Shown here piece by piece: positions 54,032 to 63,145 of a DNA stretch of 64,000 nucleotides (positions are counted from its first letter, which is position 1; each line of letters begins with the position of its first letter). The notes beneath the pieces were generated by a model that was not told where the DNA came from, did not search any database, and saw nothing but the letters and a program-made list of their open reading frames with translations. Origin of the DNA: Campylobacter ornithocola (GTDB lineage: Bacteria > Campylobacterota > Campylobacteria > Campylobacterales > Campylobacteraceae); the NCBI RefSeq assembly GCF_013201605.1, contig NZ_CP053848.1:186001-250000 (forward strand), written 5' to 3'. A program made the translations under genes and the position numbers.

Positions 54032-55340
54032 CAAGCTTTCTTAAAGCTTTTGCTATGAGTTTTTTATCTAAACTTTGTGTGATTTCACACTCATAAAGTT
54101 TACCCATTTCTAAATTGCCACAATCACATTCATTGATGAGAATTTCTCCATCAATATTTCTATCCCAACGCAAATCTTTTGCACCGATGAAAAATTCTCC
54201 TTCAGAGCTTTGGCCTTCGCAAAATGCTAAAGTCTTTTTGCCAACTTGCTGATTAAAGCTTTTTTCTATGCATTCATCGACGATTTTTTCTATGATTTTT
54301 AATCTTGCATTGATGATTTTACTAGGAATTTGTTCCATTTCAAAAGCCACAGTATCTTCTTCCTTAGAATAAGCAAAAATGCTAACTCTATCAAAACTAA
54401 ATTCTTTTATAAAGGCACATAATTCTTCAAAGTCCTCATTACTCTCTCCAGGGTGTCCTACTATAAAACCTGTACGCAAAAATGAATTTGGAGCTTGTTT
54501 CATTAAATTTAAAAGCTCGATTAGTTTAGTTTTGTTAGCTCCACGTTTCATGATTTTAAGCATATTATCACTGATGTGCTGCAAAGGCATATCAAAATAA
54601 TTTACAAAAATTTTTGACTGAATAATTTTTTCTATCACTTCTTTACTAATGCTTGTTGGATACAGATATAAAATTCTAGCAGCCTTTACACCTTGGATAT
54701 TTTCTATAGCTTCAATAAGTTTTAAAAGCCCATCTTTTTGGCCTTGATCAAATAAATATGAACTTGTATCTTGAGCGATAAAAGAAAAGTCTTTATAACC
54801 TTTACTAACAAGTTCTTTTACTTCATTTATAATGCTTTCTAAGCTTCTTGATTTGAGCTTACCTTTAAAGCTTGGTATGGCACAAAATGAACATTTTTGA
54901 TTACATCCTTCAGCTATTTTGATAAAAGCATGGTAGCTTGATCCTGTGATCACGCGATTGGTATTTTTATCTTGCAAGTAAGTAGAATTTGAGAAAAGAT
55001 TGGTTTTTTTAAGTATCATTTCATCGATCTTTTCATAATCTCCCACACCGGTAAAAAGATCAACTTCAGGTAGTTCTTTCATTAATTCCTCGCGGTAACG
55101 TTGCATTAAACAACCTGTTACAACTAACAACGAATCTTTTTTTCTTTGCTCATGTAAATCTAAAATCGCATTTATGCTTTCTTTTTTGGCACTATCTATA
55201 AAGCCACAAGTATTTACAATCAAAACATCAGCTGTGCTTGGTTCATCACAAATTTCATAATCACTTAATCTTCCAAGCATTATTTCACTATCAACTAAAT
55301 TTTTATTACAACCTAACGACATTAAAAAAAGTTTTGGCAT
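54024..55340 (-). CDS. rimO: Ribosomal protein S12 methylthiotransferase RimO
   Basis: A 439-residue radical-SAM enzyme adding a methylthio group to S12 Asp89. The auxiliary cluster cysteines are C11 (SLGCNKN), C45 (NTCGF) and C77 (TGCLMQ); the radical-SAM motif is C146-x3-C150-x2-C153. A C-terminal TRAM domain follows. ATG 55340 is preferred to an upstream GTG because it gives [24 protein letters not shown] is weak. Confidence 0.95.
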   Translation of the reverse strand: MPKLFLMSLGCNKNLVDSEIMLGRLSDYEICDEPSTADVLIVNTCGFIDSAKKESINAILDLHEQRKKDSLLVVTGCLMQRYREELMKELPEVDLFTGVGDYEKIDEMILKKTNLFSNSTYLQDKNTNRVITGSSYHAFIKIAEGCNQKCSFCAIPSFKGKLKSRSLESIINEVKELVSKGYKDFSFIAQDTSSYLFDQGQKDGLLKLIEAIENIQGVKAARILYLYPTSISKEVIEKIIQSKIFVNYFDMPLQHISDNMLKIMKRGANKTKLIELLNLMKQAPNSFLRTGFIVGHPGESNEDFEELCAFIKEFSFDRVSIFAYSKEEDTVAFEMEQIPSKIINARLKIIEKIVDECIEKSFNQQVGKKTLAFCEGQSSEGEFFIGAKDLRWDRNIDGEILINECDCGNLEMGKLYECEITQSLDKKLIAKALRKLDD

Positions 55341-55372
55341 ATTTCTCACTTTTTAAATAATTTATTTTTTGC

Positions 55373-55378
55373 TAAAAT
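55373..55378 (+). promoter_or_regulatory. Candidate -10 of prfB
   Basis: TTTTTTGCTAAAAT: TGn before TAAAAT, 41 bases upstream of the prfB ATG in the divergent gap with rimO; TATATC at 55392 is an alternative. RBS TTGGAAAGAAA. Confidence 0.4.
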
Positions 55379-55418
55379 TATAAGATTAAATTATATCAAA
55401 ATTGGAAAGAAAATTTTT

Positions 55419-56519
55419 ATGGATAATTACGAATACAGCGAACTTTTAAAAAAATTAAAAAACAAAGTTGGAAATATCGCTTCTATTATTAAACCCGAAG
55501 ATATAAAAGCAAGATTAAAAGAAATAGAAAATTTAGAAAATTCTCCTTCTTTTTGGAGTGATGTAAAACAAGCTGGGATTATAGGTAAAGAAAAAACTAA
55601 AATTTCAAATTTACTTAAAAATTATGAAAATGCAAATAATGCATTAAATGATGCAAGCGAGCTTTTTGATCTTGCAAATAGTGAAAATGATTTAGATACC
55701 ATAGAAGCTTTATTTGAAGATGCAAATAAGCTAGAAGATCTTATCGTAAATCTTGAAATTTCTATGCTTTTAAGTGGGGAAAATGATGGTAAAAATGCTA
55801 TAGTTTCTATTCACCCAGGAGCGGGTGGAACAGAGAGTAATGACTGGGCTAGTATGCTTTATAGGATGTATTTGAGATTTTGTGAAAGAGAAGGTTTTAA
55901 AGTAGAAACACTTGACTTTCAAGAAGGTGAAGAAGCAGGGCTTAAAGATGTTAGTTTTTTAGTAAAAGGTGAAAATGCTTATGGGTATTTAAAGGCTGAA
56001 AATGGCATTCATCGTCTTGTAAGAACTTCTCCTTTTGATAGTGCAGGGCGTCGCCATACGAGTTTTTCTAGTGTGATGGTTTCACCTGAACTTGATGATG
56101 ATATAGAAATAGAAATTGAAGAAAAAGATATAAGAATAGATTACTATAGAGCAAGTGGAGCAGGTGGACAGCATGTTAATAAAACCGAATCAGCAGTGCG
56201 TATAACTCATATGCCAAGTGGTATAGTAGTGCAGTGTCAAAATGATAGAAGCCAGCACAAAAACAAAGCAACAGCTTTTAAAATGCTAAAATCACGCCTT
56301 TATGAGCTTGAGCTTATGAAACAACAGGATGAAGCAAATTCAAGTGAAAAAAGTGAGATAGGTTGGGGGCATCAAATTCGATCTTATGTGCTTTTCCCTT
56401 ATCAGCAAGTTAAAGATACACGCTCAAACGAAGCTTTTTCACAGGTTGATAATGTCTTAGATGGGGATATTAAAAAGATCATAGAAGGTGTTTTAATAGC
56501 ACAAAAAGCACAAGATTAA
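55419..56519 (+). CDS. prfB: Peptide chain release factor 2
   Basis: A 366-residue RF2 for UAA and UGA stops. Stop-recognition motif S204-P-F206 and catalytic G249-G-Q251 (GAGGQHVNK) are present. The whole protein is one open frame from the ATG, so the autoregulatory +1 frameshift found in E. coli prfB is absent. RBS GGAAAGAAA. Followed by the Usp gene after 21 bases. Confidence 0.96.
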   Translation: MDNYEYSELLKKLKNKVGNIASIIKPEDIKARLKEIENLENSPSFWSDVKQAGIIGKEKTKISNLLKNYENANNALNDASELFDLANSENDLDTIEALFEDANKLEDLIVNLEISMLLSGENDGKNAIVSIHPGAGGTESNDWASMLYRMYLRFCEREGFKVETLDFQEGEEAGLKDVSFLVKGENAYGYLKAENGIHRLVRTSPFDSAGRRHTSFSSVMVSPELDDDIEIEIEEKDIRIDYYRASGAGGQHVNKTESAVRITHMPSGIVVQCQNDRSQHKNKATAFKMLKSRLYELELMKQQDEANSSEKSEIGWGHQIRSYVLFPYQQVKDTRSNEAFSQVDNVLDGDIKKIIEGVLIAQKAQD

Positions 56520-56540
56520 AACTACAGAAAAAGGAAGTAA

Positions 56541-57377
56541 ATGGAAAAAATTCTAGTTTGTGTGGATGTTTTGGAGCCTTGCAAGGATAGCTTGTATTAT
56601 GGAGTGTATTTAGCTAAAAAACTAGATTTGCCTTTAATGTTTTTATACACTATAGAGCCAAATTTTACTAATGCAGAATTAGCTTGTAGTTTTGGTATAG
56701 GAGCTAGTGGGTGTGTGATTGAAGATTTGGTAGAAGAGCAAAGCCAAAAAAATGAAAATCTTTGTAAAAAAGGACAAAGAATTTTAGAAGAATTTTGTGC
56801 TTATGCAAAAGAGCAAGGTGTAAAAGAATGCTTTAGTGTCCAAAGAGATGGGGACTTAGAAGATGTTTTGAAAGAGTATGATAATCAAATAAGATTAGCA
56901 ATAGCAGGTTTAAAAGGTGGGGGTAAGAAAAATAAAATAGGCATTCATACAGAAGAATTGGTAAGAGCTTTAAACGTGCCTATTTTGCTTGTAAATTCTG
57001 CATTTAAAGAGATTAAAAGTGTAATGATGGCTTATGATGGAAGTGATTTGGCTAAAAAGGCTATAGAACAAGCCATTAAAAAGCCTATTTTTAAAGAAGC
57101 TAAGCGTTATGTGGTAAATGTATCTAAAGATGAAAAAGCTTCTTATGAGTTATTAGCTCAAGTAAGTCAAATTTTTAAAGAAGTAAATTTAAATATACAA
57201 ACTCAGCATTTAAATGGAGAGATTACTCAAGCTTTATTTGATTTTGGTGAACAAAATGATGTAGATTTATTGATTATGGGGGCTTATTCTCATCACTGGT
57301 TAAAAAGTATTTTATTTGGTAGTTTAACAAATGATATTTTAACCAAAGCTAAAAAACCTTTATTGTTAATTCGTTAA
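56541..57377 (+). CDS. Tandem universal stress protein
   Basis: A 278-residue protein with two Usp folds. Domain 1 begins MEKILVCVDVLEPCKDSLYYG; domain 2 begins near residue 152 (KSVMMAYDGSDLAKKAIEQA) and ends with the ATP loop G-x2-G-x9-G-S/T seen as IMGAYSHHWLKSILFGSLTN. Domain 2 keeps the nucleotide-binding pattern; domain 1 is diverged. Its stop TAA overlaps the start of the channel gene (TAATG), suggesting coupled synthesis. Confidence 0.88.
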   Translation: MEKILVCVDVLEPCKDSLYYGVYLAKKLDLPLMFLYTIEPNFTNAELACSFGIGASGCVIEDLVEEQSQKNENLCKKGQRILEEFCAYAKEQGVKECFSVQRDGDLEDVLKEYDNQIRLAIAGLKGGGKKNKIGIHTEELVRALNVPILLVNSAFKEIKSVMMAYDGSDLAKKAIEQAIKKPIFKEAKRYVVNVSKDEKASYELLAQVSQIFKEVNLNIQTQHLNGEITQALFDFGEQNDVDLLIMGAYSHHWLKSILFGSLTNDILTKAKKPLLLIR

Positions 57378-58069
57378 TGTTGTATCATAAGCTTTTAAAT
57401 CATTATATTAGCATTTATCATAAAAGCACCAAGCGATTTCTTTTTATTTGGACTTTACTTGCTATTACGCCTTTATTTTGTAGTTTTTTGTTTGATGAAC
57501 TTGCTATTTATGCAACGGGTAAAATTACTTCTGGAATTTTATTTTTAATTTTAAATATTATTCCTATTATGGTAGCTGTAGCATTGATGATGTTTTTACT
57601 CATTAGTATTTGGGCTGTTTTTAGTAGCAAGATTAATATCAAGGAAAAATTTTTTATTATTTTGTATGCTTATGTCTTGATATGGTTTGCATATGGAAAT
57701 TTGTATTATTTTTCTTGTGATGTAGATAATTATAATAGAATGTTAATTGCTACTCAAAAAAATGCAAATTTAGATATTGTAAATTTACAAGAAAAAGTCA
57801 TAGAAGTTCAATTTCAAACACCTATAAGAGGAATTCATAATTTTTGGTCTTTAAACGATGAGTTAAAACCTCAAATTCAAAATAGAATTAAAGGTTTAAT
57901 CGATTGTTATTATTTTAGTGGGGTTACAATGCTAACGATAGGTTTTGGTGATGTAACGCCAGTTAGTTCTTTACTAAGATTATTTAGCGTATTTCAAGGA
58001 TTTTTAGGTCAAGTAATTGTTGTAATTGCTATGGGGCTTTGGATTAATCAGGCAGGTAAGCAAGAGTAG
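57377..58069 (+). CDS. K+-channel-like membrane protein
   Basis: A 230-residue membrane protein. About three TM segments in residues ~20-115 precede an ~80-residue loop, then a pore region with the selectivity filter T187-I-G-F-G-D192, followed by a last TM (VFQGFLGQVIVVIAMGLWIN). The filter reads TIGFG rather than TVGYG, still within K+-channel range. There is no RCK or cyclic-nucleotide domain at the C-terminus. It starts at the stop of the tandem Usp gene. Ion and gating are unproven. Confidence 0.8.
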   Translation: MLYHKLLNHYISIYHKSTKRFLFIWTLLAITPLFCSFLFDELAIYATGKITSGILFLILNIIPIMVAVALMMFLLISIWAVFSSKINIKEKFFIILYAYVLIWFAYGNLYYFSCDVDNYNRMLIATQKNANLDIVNLQEKVIEVQFQTPIRGIHNFWSLNDELKPQIQNRIKGLIDCYYFSGVTMLTIGFGDVTPVSSLLRLFSVFQGFLGQVIVVIAMGLWINQAGKQE

Positions 58070-58077
58070 CTTACCTG
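58053..58077. terminator. Hairpin between channel gene and repeat-protein gene
   Basis: CAGGTAAGC (58053-58061) and GCTTACCTG (58069-58077) with a 7-base loop; the stem is GC-rich for this genome and both convergent stop codons border it. No T run on either side, so it may be a bidirectional stop aided by other factors. Confidence 0.55.
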
Positions 58078-58680
58078 TTAGTATTTCATACTATATTTGT
58101 TTTGAATTTCTTCATGTCCTAGCATTTTTTGTGTATTGCAGTTTTTATCAATATCTAATTTTTTTGTATCATGATGAAAATTAGTACAATTGTGCAGTAA
58201 GAATGCCATTGTTTTAGCATTGTGAACATCCCATCTTGATAAATCTTGGTCAAATTGTTTACAATTTTCAAACATATGTGCCATAGTAATAGTATTATGA
58301 ACATCCCAATTTTCTACTTTATGGTTAAATTTAAGACAATTGCAAAACATATAATTTGTATCTTTGACACTTGACATATTCCAAGAAGATAAATCTTGAT
58401 CAAATGCTTCACAATCAAAAAACATTCCTTCCATATTTTCAACATTTCTAACATTCCATTTAGAAATATCATTATTAAAATTTTTACAACAATAAAACAT
58501 ATAGGACATATCTTTAACATTTGATACATTCCATTGTTCTATACCAGAAAAATCAGCTCTAGTGGAATAATAAAATAAATAAGACATATCAGTAATTAAG
58601 CTTACATCTATTTCATTTAAAGCAATAAGCTCTTCTCTAACAAGAGCAACTAATTCACATTTTGTTTTAGGCGTAAACAT
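58078..58680 (-). CDS. BspA-like (DUF285) 25-residue repeat protein
   Basis: A 200-residue protein of six repeats of exactly 25 residues with the rhythm M-x2-M-F-x2-C-x2-F-x2-D-x-S-x-W-(N/D)-V. The Trp occurs at residues 50, 75, 100, 125 and 150, and most repeats carry a Cys. The pattern is that of PF03382 (DUF285), a BspA-type leucine-rich relative common in gut bacteria and mycoplasmas. There is no signal peptide or TM segment, so surface location is not evident. RBS AAAGGAG. Function unknown; binding to a protein is the usual guess for such solenoids. Confidence 0.85.
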   Translation of the reverse strand: MFTPKTKCELVALVREELIALNEIDVSLITDMSYLFYYSTRADFSGIEQWNVSNVKDMSYMFYCCKNFNNDISKWNVRNVENMEGMFFDCEAFDQDLSSWNMSSVKDTNYMFCNCLKFNHKVENWDVHNTITMAHMFENCKQFDQDLSRWDVHNAKTMAFLLHNCTNFHHDTKKLDIDKNCNTQKMLGHEEIQNKYSMKY

Positions 58681-58710
58681 GTTAGCTCCTTTATTTAATT
58701 TTTCGTTTTA

Positions 58711-58716
58711 ATTATA
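58711..58716 (-). promoter_or_regulatory. -10 box of the repeat-protein gene
   Basis: GTATTATAATTAAA on the minus strand, TATAAT 31 bases before the ATG at 58680. Confidence 0.6.
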
Positions 58717-58775
58717 ATACTATTTAAATATAAAGTAGTAAAATATAAATAATAAATTAATAAAAAATACAAAAT

Positions 58776-58812
58776 ATTTATAATATGTTTCATAACGAAA
58801 CATATTATAAAT
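58776..58812 (-). terminator. Perfect 16-base hairpin ending yeiH
   Basis: ATTTATAATATGTTTC pairs base for base with its complement at 58797-58812 around the loop ATAAC. The yeiH stop is inside the arm at 58805-58807. On the minus strand TATTTTGTATTTTTT follows the stem. One of the longest perfect stems in the window. Confidence 0.7.
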
Positions 58813-59842
58813 TTAATAGTAAAATTAAGCTAATTGATATAAAAATCAACCATATGAATAAGATCAATGCCATTAAAAATGGTTTAAACCCTGCATTTTT
58901 TAAAACATTTTTATGGATATTCACCCCCAAAGCTACCATAGCCATAGAAAGTAAAAGTGTATCTATAGTTTGTATACTCGGTTTTATATAGTTAAGTGCA
59001 AAATCGGTATTTAATATTTCAAGTGAGCTAATACCACAAGCAAATAAAAACCATAAGGCAAAATAAGGAATATTTGCTTTAATGGAGATTTTTTCATTAT
59101 TTTTGCTTAGAAATTTCAATGAAAAAATACTTAAGAAAATTAAAAAAGGCACTAGCATTAAAACACGCATCATTTTTTCTATGACAGCACTATCTCCTGC
59201 TTGTATAGCTTCACCTGCTGCAACAGCATGTGCAACTTCATGCAAGCTTGCTCCCATGAAATACCCCATTTGCTTTAAACTAAAAAAATCAAACCAACCC
59301 AAATTCCAAGCCAAAGGATATAAAAACATCCCTAAAGTTCCAAAAACCACCACAGTACAAACTGCCACGCCAACTTTAGCAGAGCCACCTTTAACAATGC
59401 TCTCACTTGCCATCACAGCAGCTGCTCCACAAATACTTGAGCCACTACTTATAAGTATGCTTTCTTTAAGATCAAGTTTAAACAATTTTCCAAGTAAAAG
59501 TCCTATAAAAAAGGTAGAGAATACTACTAAAAATGCGAGTAAAATTCCATTTAAGCCAACTTTTTCTAAATCATTAAGGGTAATTCTAAAACCATAAAGT
59601 ATAATTCCAAGTCTTAATATTTCTTTTGTCGCTATATTTAAAAGTCCTGATTTTTTGAGTAAATTTGCATTTTGATGTGCTAAATTTCCTATCAAAGCTC
59701 CTAAAGCTACAGCTATAATTAAGGCTGAAATTCCAAGATTTTTAAAAAAGCTAAGTTCAGAAATAGCAAAAGAACAAAAAGCAAGAGTAAAAAGCAATAT
59801 AAATGCTTCTAATTTTCTGTTTTTATAAATATTTTTATGCAT
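58805..59842 (-). CDS. yeiH: YeiH-family putative sulfur-oxyanion exporter
   Basis: A 345-residue membrane protein with about ten TM helices (UPF0324/YeiH). Seen: GLIVAVALGALIGN-like first helices, SGSSICGAAAVMA with re-entrant-loop character, MGASLHEVAHAVAAGEA and the C-terminal VALGVNIHKNVLKNAGFKP. Proteins of this family are proposed to move sulfite or sulfate outward. RBS AAAGGGAAAT. It is divergent from a LysR regulator, the classic pairing for the family. Confidence 0.85.
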   Translation of the reverse strand: MHKNIYKNRKLEAFILLFTLAFCSFAISELSFFKNLGISALIIAVALGALIGNLAHQNANLLKKSGLLNIATKEILRLGIILYGFRITLNDLEKVGLNGILLAFLVVFSTFFIGLLLGKLFKLDLKESILISSGSSICGAAAVMASESIVKGGSAKVGVAVCTVVVFGTLGMFLYPLAWNLGWFDFFSLKQMGYFMGASLHEVAHAVAAGEAIQAGDSAVIEKMMRVLMLVPFLIFLSIFSLKFLSKNNEKISIKANIPYFALWFLFACGISSLEILNTDFALNYIKPSIQTIDTLLLSMAMVALGVNIHKNVLKNAGFKPFLMALILFIWLIFISISLILLLNL

Positions 59843-59917
59843 AATTTCCCTTTCTTGTTTTATTTTTTTTGTAATATTAATAGTTTTTTTGTGATAAGTA
59901 AAATTAATTTTATTTGA

Positions 59918-59923
59918 TATAAT
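59918..59923 (+). promoter_or_regulatory. Extended -10 of the LysR regulator gene
   Basis: TTTGATATAAT on the plus strand, TATAAT 31 bases before the ATG. The divergent gap 59843-59953 should hold the regulator's own binding sites, but no clear T-N11-A dyad stood out. Confidence 0.55.
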
Positions 59924-59953
59924 GATTAAAAATATTTATCAAAAAGAGTATTT

Positions 59954-60817
59954 ATGACTTTCAAACAAATAAAATATTTTCAAACTTTGTGTAGAAATTT
60001 AAATTTAAGAGCTTGTGCTAAAGAGTTAAATATAACTCAATCTGCCCTATCTTTGGCTATATTTGAGCTTGAAAAAAGTTTAAATACCAAATTATTCGAC
60101 AGAAACGCTAAATTTTTAAGTTTAAATGAAAAAGGTAAGGTTTTTTTAAAGCAAATTGGTCCATTAGTTTTAGAATTTGAACGCATAGAAAAAATAATGC
60201 AAGATGATCAAAGCTATGAATTAAACATAAAAGTAAGTCAAAATGTAGGTACTTATTTATTGGTATCTTTTTTAGATCAAAAGGCAGAAAATATTAAGCT
60301 TAATTTATCTTTGGATAATACCAAAAATATCATTAAATCTGTTTTAGACAAAGAAATCGATATAGGTTTGATTGAAGGAGTTTGCAAAGACAAAGACTTA
60401 AAAAAGACTAAAATTTGTGATGATGAGCTTATTGTAGTGAGTAAAAACGATTTAAAAAGAGAATTTTTCATAGATGAATTAAAGAATTTTAAATGGTTAA
60501 GTCGTGAACAAGGATCAGGAGCAAAAGAAGTTTTTTTAAATGCTTTACCTAAGAATGTAAAGCTTAATTTGGTATATGAGTTAAATTCAACAGCCATGAT
60601 AAAAGAATTAGTCAAAAATGGTAATTTTTTAGCAGTTTTGCCTAAATTTAGCGTCAAAGAAGAGCTTAGGAGTAAAAAATTATTCCAAGTGAGATTGAAA
60701 AATTTTAAAATTTCAAGAGAGCTTTGTTTGATTTATCATAAAAACAAGGAGCCAAGTAAAAAATTTAAAAATTTATGTGAATTCTTAAGTGTTTGTATTA
60801 AAAAGGACTTAAGTTAA
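59954..60817 (+). CDS. LysR-family transcriptional regulator
   Basis: A 287-residue LTTR. The N-terminal winged HTH is seen in [20 protein letters not shown] and [20 protein letters not shown], followed by a two-lobe periplasmic-binding-like effector domain. Because it faces yeiH, it probably controls the exporter (as YeiE does in other bacteria) and could sense a sulfur compound; that is context inference. Its last bases overlap convergent murD by 9. Confidence 0.9.
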   Translation: MTFKQIKYFQTLCRNLNLRACAKELNITQSALSLAIFELEKSLNTKLFDRNAKFLSLNEKGKVFLKQIGPLVLEFERIEKIMQDDQSYELNIKVSQNVGTYLLVSFLDQKAENIKLNLSLDNTKNIIKSVLDKEIDIGLIEGVCKDKDLKKTKICDDELIVVSKNDLKREFFIDELKNFKWLSREQGSGAKEVFLNALPKNVKLNLVYELNSTAMIKELVKNGNFLAVLPKFSVKEELRSKKLFQVRLKNFKISRELCLIYHKNKEPSKKFKNLCEFLSVCIKKDLS

Positions 60818-62008
60818 TTTATAAATACATTCTTTGAAAACATCACCTCTTTCTTCGTAGGATTTAAATTGATCCAAACTTGCACAAGCAGGGCTTAGCA
60901 AAGCTACTTCATCATTAGTTAGGTTTTGATTGATTTTTTCTACCGCTTTAGGTAAAAACTCACAATAATGTGCTTTTAAATTAGCATTTTTAGCATATTC
61001 AAGCATTTTATTAGTGCTTTTTCCTATGGCATAAAGTTCTATATTAAGCTCTTTCATAAAAGTAAATAAAGCACTTAAATCCACTCCCTTATCATCCCCA
61101 CCTATGATAAGATGAATTTTTTTATCCTTATAGCGTTTAAGAGCAGCTAAACTAGCATCAAGATTAGTTGCTTTAGTATCATTTACCCAAAGTCTATTTT
61201 TATGATCAAATATTTCTTCAAGCTTGTTTTTTTCTATCTTAAACTCATTTAAAAGTTCATAAGAGCAACGATCTAGTATGATTTTTTCTATACTTAAAGC
61301 AATAAGTGCATCAAGTAAAAATGGGGTTTTAAAATGAATTTTTTCTAAATCAATTTGCATTTTTTTAGCTAAATCTTGCTCATCTTCATAGCTTACAACA
61401 TAAGCATGAGTTGGATAAGCCTCATACTTTTTAGGTAAAATTACCACATCGTTTTCATTCATTCTTTCAAGCACGCTAAGCTTTGCTTGCTCATAATTTT
61501 CAAAACTTTTATGCCAAGAAAGATGATCAGGTGTGATAGGTAAAAGTGCATAAATTTCAGGTTTAGCTACTTTGGTGTAAAAAAGTGAAAAAGATGAGCT
61601 TTCTAAAATCCATAATTTAGCATTAGCGTCCATTTGTGCTAAAGGAGTTCCTATGTTTGCTCCCATTTGTGCGTTAATGTGTTTTAAAAGATGATGTGTC
61701 ATTTGAGTGGTGGTGGTTTTGCCATTTGTTCCGCTTATCCAAACACTTTTTGGCATAGCATCATAAAAAAAATCGTATTCACTACTTAAATTTTTTGCTT
61801 GTTGCACAAGAAAATGATTATTCGGAAAACCAGGGCTTGGAATTTCTAAGTCACTTTTTAAAGGATCAAATTTACAAGGTGGTAAAAGTGTATTGCCAAA
61901 TTCATCTTTACTTATACTTGTAAAATGATCATCATAAATATCGCAATTTCCAAAACGCTGCGCAAAAGCTTTGGTTGTTTTTCCGTATCCAAAAAGTGAA
62001 ATTTTCAT
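60809..62008 (-). CDS. murD: UDP-MurNAc-L-Ala:D-Glu ligase MurD
   Basis: A 399-residue Mur ligase. Seen: ATP loop SGTNGKTT (residues 92-99), [39 protein letters not shown] and [12 protein letters not shown], the usual MurD signatures. It adds D-glutamate to the peptidoglycan precursor in the cytoplasm. It starts at the base ending mraY, so the two are cotranscribed. Slightly shorter than E. coli MurD (438). Confidence 0.96.
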   Translation of the reverse strand: MKISLFGYGKTTKAFAQRFGNCDIYDDHFTSISKDEFGNTLLPPCKFDPLKSDLEIPSPGFPNNHFLVQQAKNLSSEYDFFYDAMPKSVWISGTNGKTTTTQMTHHLLKHINAQMGANIGTPLAQMDANAKLWILESSSFSLFYTKVAKPEIYALLPITPDHLSWHKSFENYEQAKLSVLERMNENDVVILPKKYEAYPTHAYVVSYEDEQDLAKKMQIDLEKIHFKTPFLLDALIALSIEKIILDRCSYELLNEFKIEKNKLEEIFDHKNRLWVNDTKATNLDASLAALKRYKDKKIHLIIGGDDKGVDLSALFTFMKELNIELYAIGKSTNKMLEYAKNANLKAHYCEFLPKAVEKINQNLTNDEVALLSPACASLDQFKSYEERGDVFKECIYKLT

Positions 62009-63066
62009 TATCTTAACTTTATACTAATTAATGCAATGATATTTGCAAGTAAGGCTATCATCCAAAAACGCACGATGATTTTATTTTCCACCCAGCCTAT
62101 TTTTTCAAAATGATGATGAATAGGTGCCATTTTAAATACTCTTTTGTTAAAGATTTTAAAACTTCCTACTTGTAAAATCACTGAAATAGTTTCTAAAACA
62201 AATACAAAACCTATAAGCAAAAGTAAAATTTCATTTTTACTTACTATACCAAGATAGCCTAAAAATGCCCCTATGCTTAAACTCCCACTATCTCCCATAA
62301 ATACTTGTGCGGGATAACAGTTATACCATAAAAATCCCATTAGTGCACCAACTAAAGCAGAGCTTAATACTACAAGTTCTCCTAGGCCTTGAATTTTAGG
62401 TAAAAATAAATAAGAACTATAAATAGCATTTCCGCTCAAATATAAAAAAGCACCAAGACTTAAAAGAGAAAATATAGAAGGCACAGTTGCAAGACCATCA
62501 AGTCCATCGGTTAAATTCACAGCGTTGGAACTTGAAATAATAACTAAAACCCATAAAAATAACATAAATATTCCACCATCAAAAACAGCATATTTATAAA
62601 AAGGCAAATAAAATTCAGTATTTATGTTAAAAAAATATAGCAATGTAATACATATAAAAGCAGCACTAAATTGTCCTAAAAGTTTCATTTTAGGACTAAG
62701 ACCTGCATGATTGTCTTTTTTTAAAATTTTACCCAAATCATCAACTAAGCCTATGGTGCAAAATAACACTAAACATAGCAATCCAACTATAATAAAACTA
62801 TTGTTTAAATCAGCACTTAAAACACTAGCTACAATAGTAGCAAAGATAAAAACAAGCCCGCCCATGGTAGGGGTGTGAGATTTGGCCTTGTGAGATTGTG
62901 GAGCATACTCATAAATAGGTTGGTTTGCTTTTTTGTTTTGAGCCCATTTGATAAATTTTGGCATTAAATATAAACTCAAAAACAAAGCGATAAAAAATGC
63001 AAAACCAGCACGCACGCTAATATAAGAAAAAAACATGTGATTTGTATATTCTGTAAGATAAAGCAA
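62008..63066 (-). CDS. mraY: Phospho-MurNAc-pentapeptide translocase MraY
   Basis: A 352-residue membrane enzyme with ten TM helices that makes lipid I. Seen: [14 protein letters not shown] with catalytic Asp, [23 protein letters not shown] and [12 protein letters not shown]. Start: TTG 63066 after AAGGTTAAAA gives the normal 352-residue form; an in-frame ATG 33 bases earlier (63099) would add a basic extension without an RBS. Divergent from gpmI. Confidence 0.94.
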   Translation of the reverse strand: MLYLTEYTNHMFFSYISVRAGFAFFIALFLSLYLMPKFIKWAQNKKANQPIYEYAPQSHKAKSHTPTMGGLVFIFATIVASVLSADLNNSFIIVGLLCLVLFCTIGLVDDLGKILKKDNHAGLSPKMKLLGQFSAAFICITLLYFFNINTEFYLPFYKYAVFDGGIFMLFLWVLVIISSSNAVNLTDGLDGLATVPSIFSLLSLGAFLYLSGNAIYSSYLFLPKIQGLGELVVLSSALVGALMGFLWYNCYPAQVFMGDSGSLSIGAFLGYLGIVSKNEILLLLIGFVFVLETISVILQVGSFKIFNKRVFKMAPIHHHFEKIGWVENKIIVRFWMIALLANIIALISIKLR

Positions 63067-63145
63067 AATTTTAACCTTGTATTTGTTTTTTAAAAACATA
63101 ATTTTAGTAAAATCATATAAATAAATTATAAAAAAAGAGTAAAAA

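Noticed and set aside
59082-59597. 171-codon plus-strand open frame inside yeiH
   Set aside because: Opposite strand of conserved membrane helices; composition is that of a reversed TM protein, and there is no RBS.
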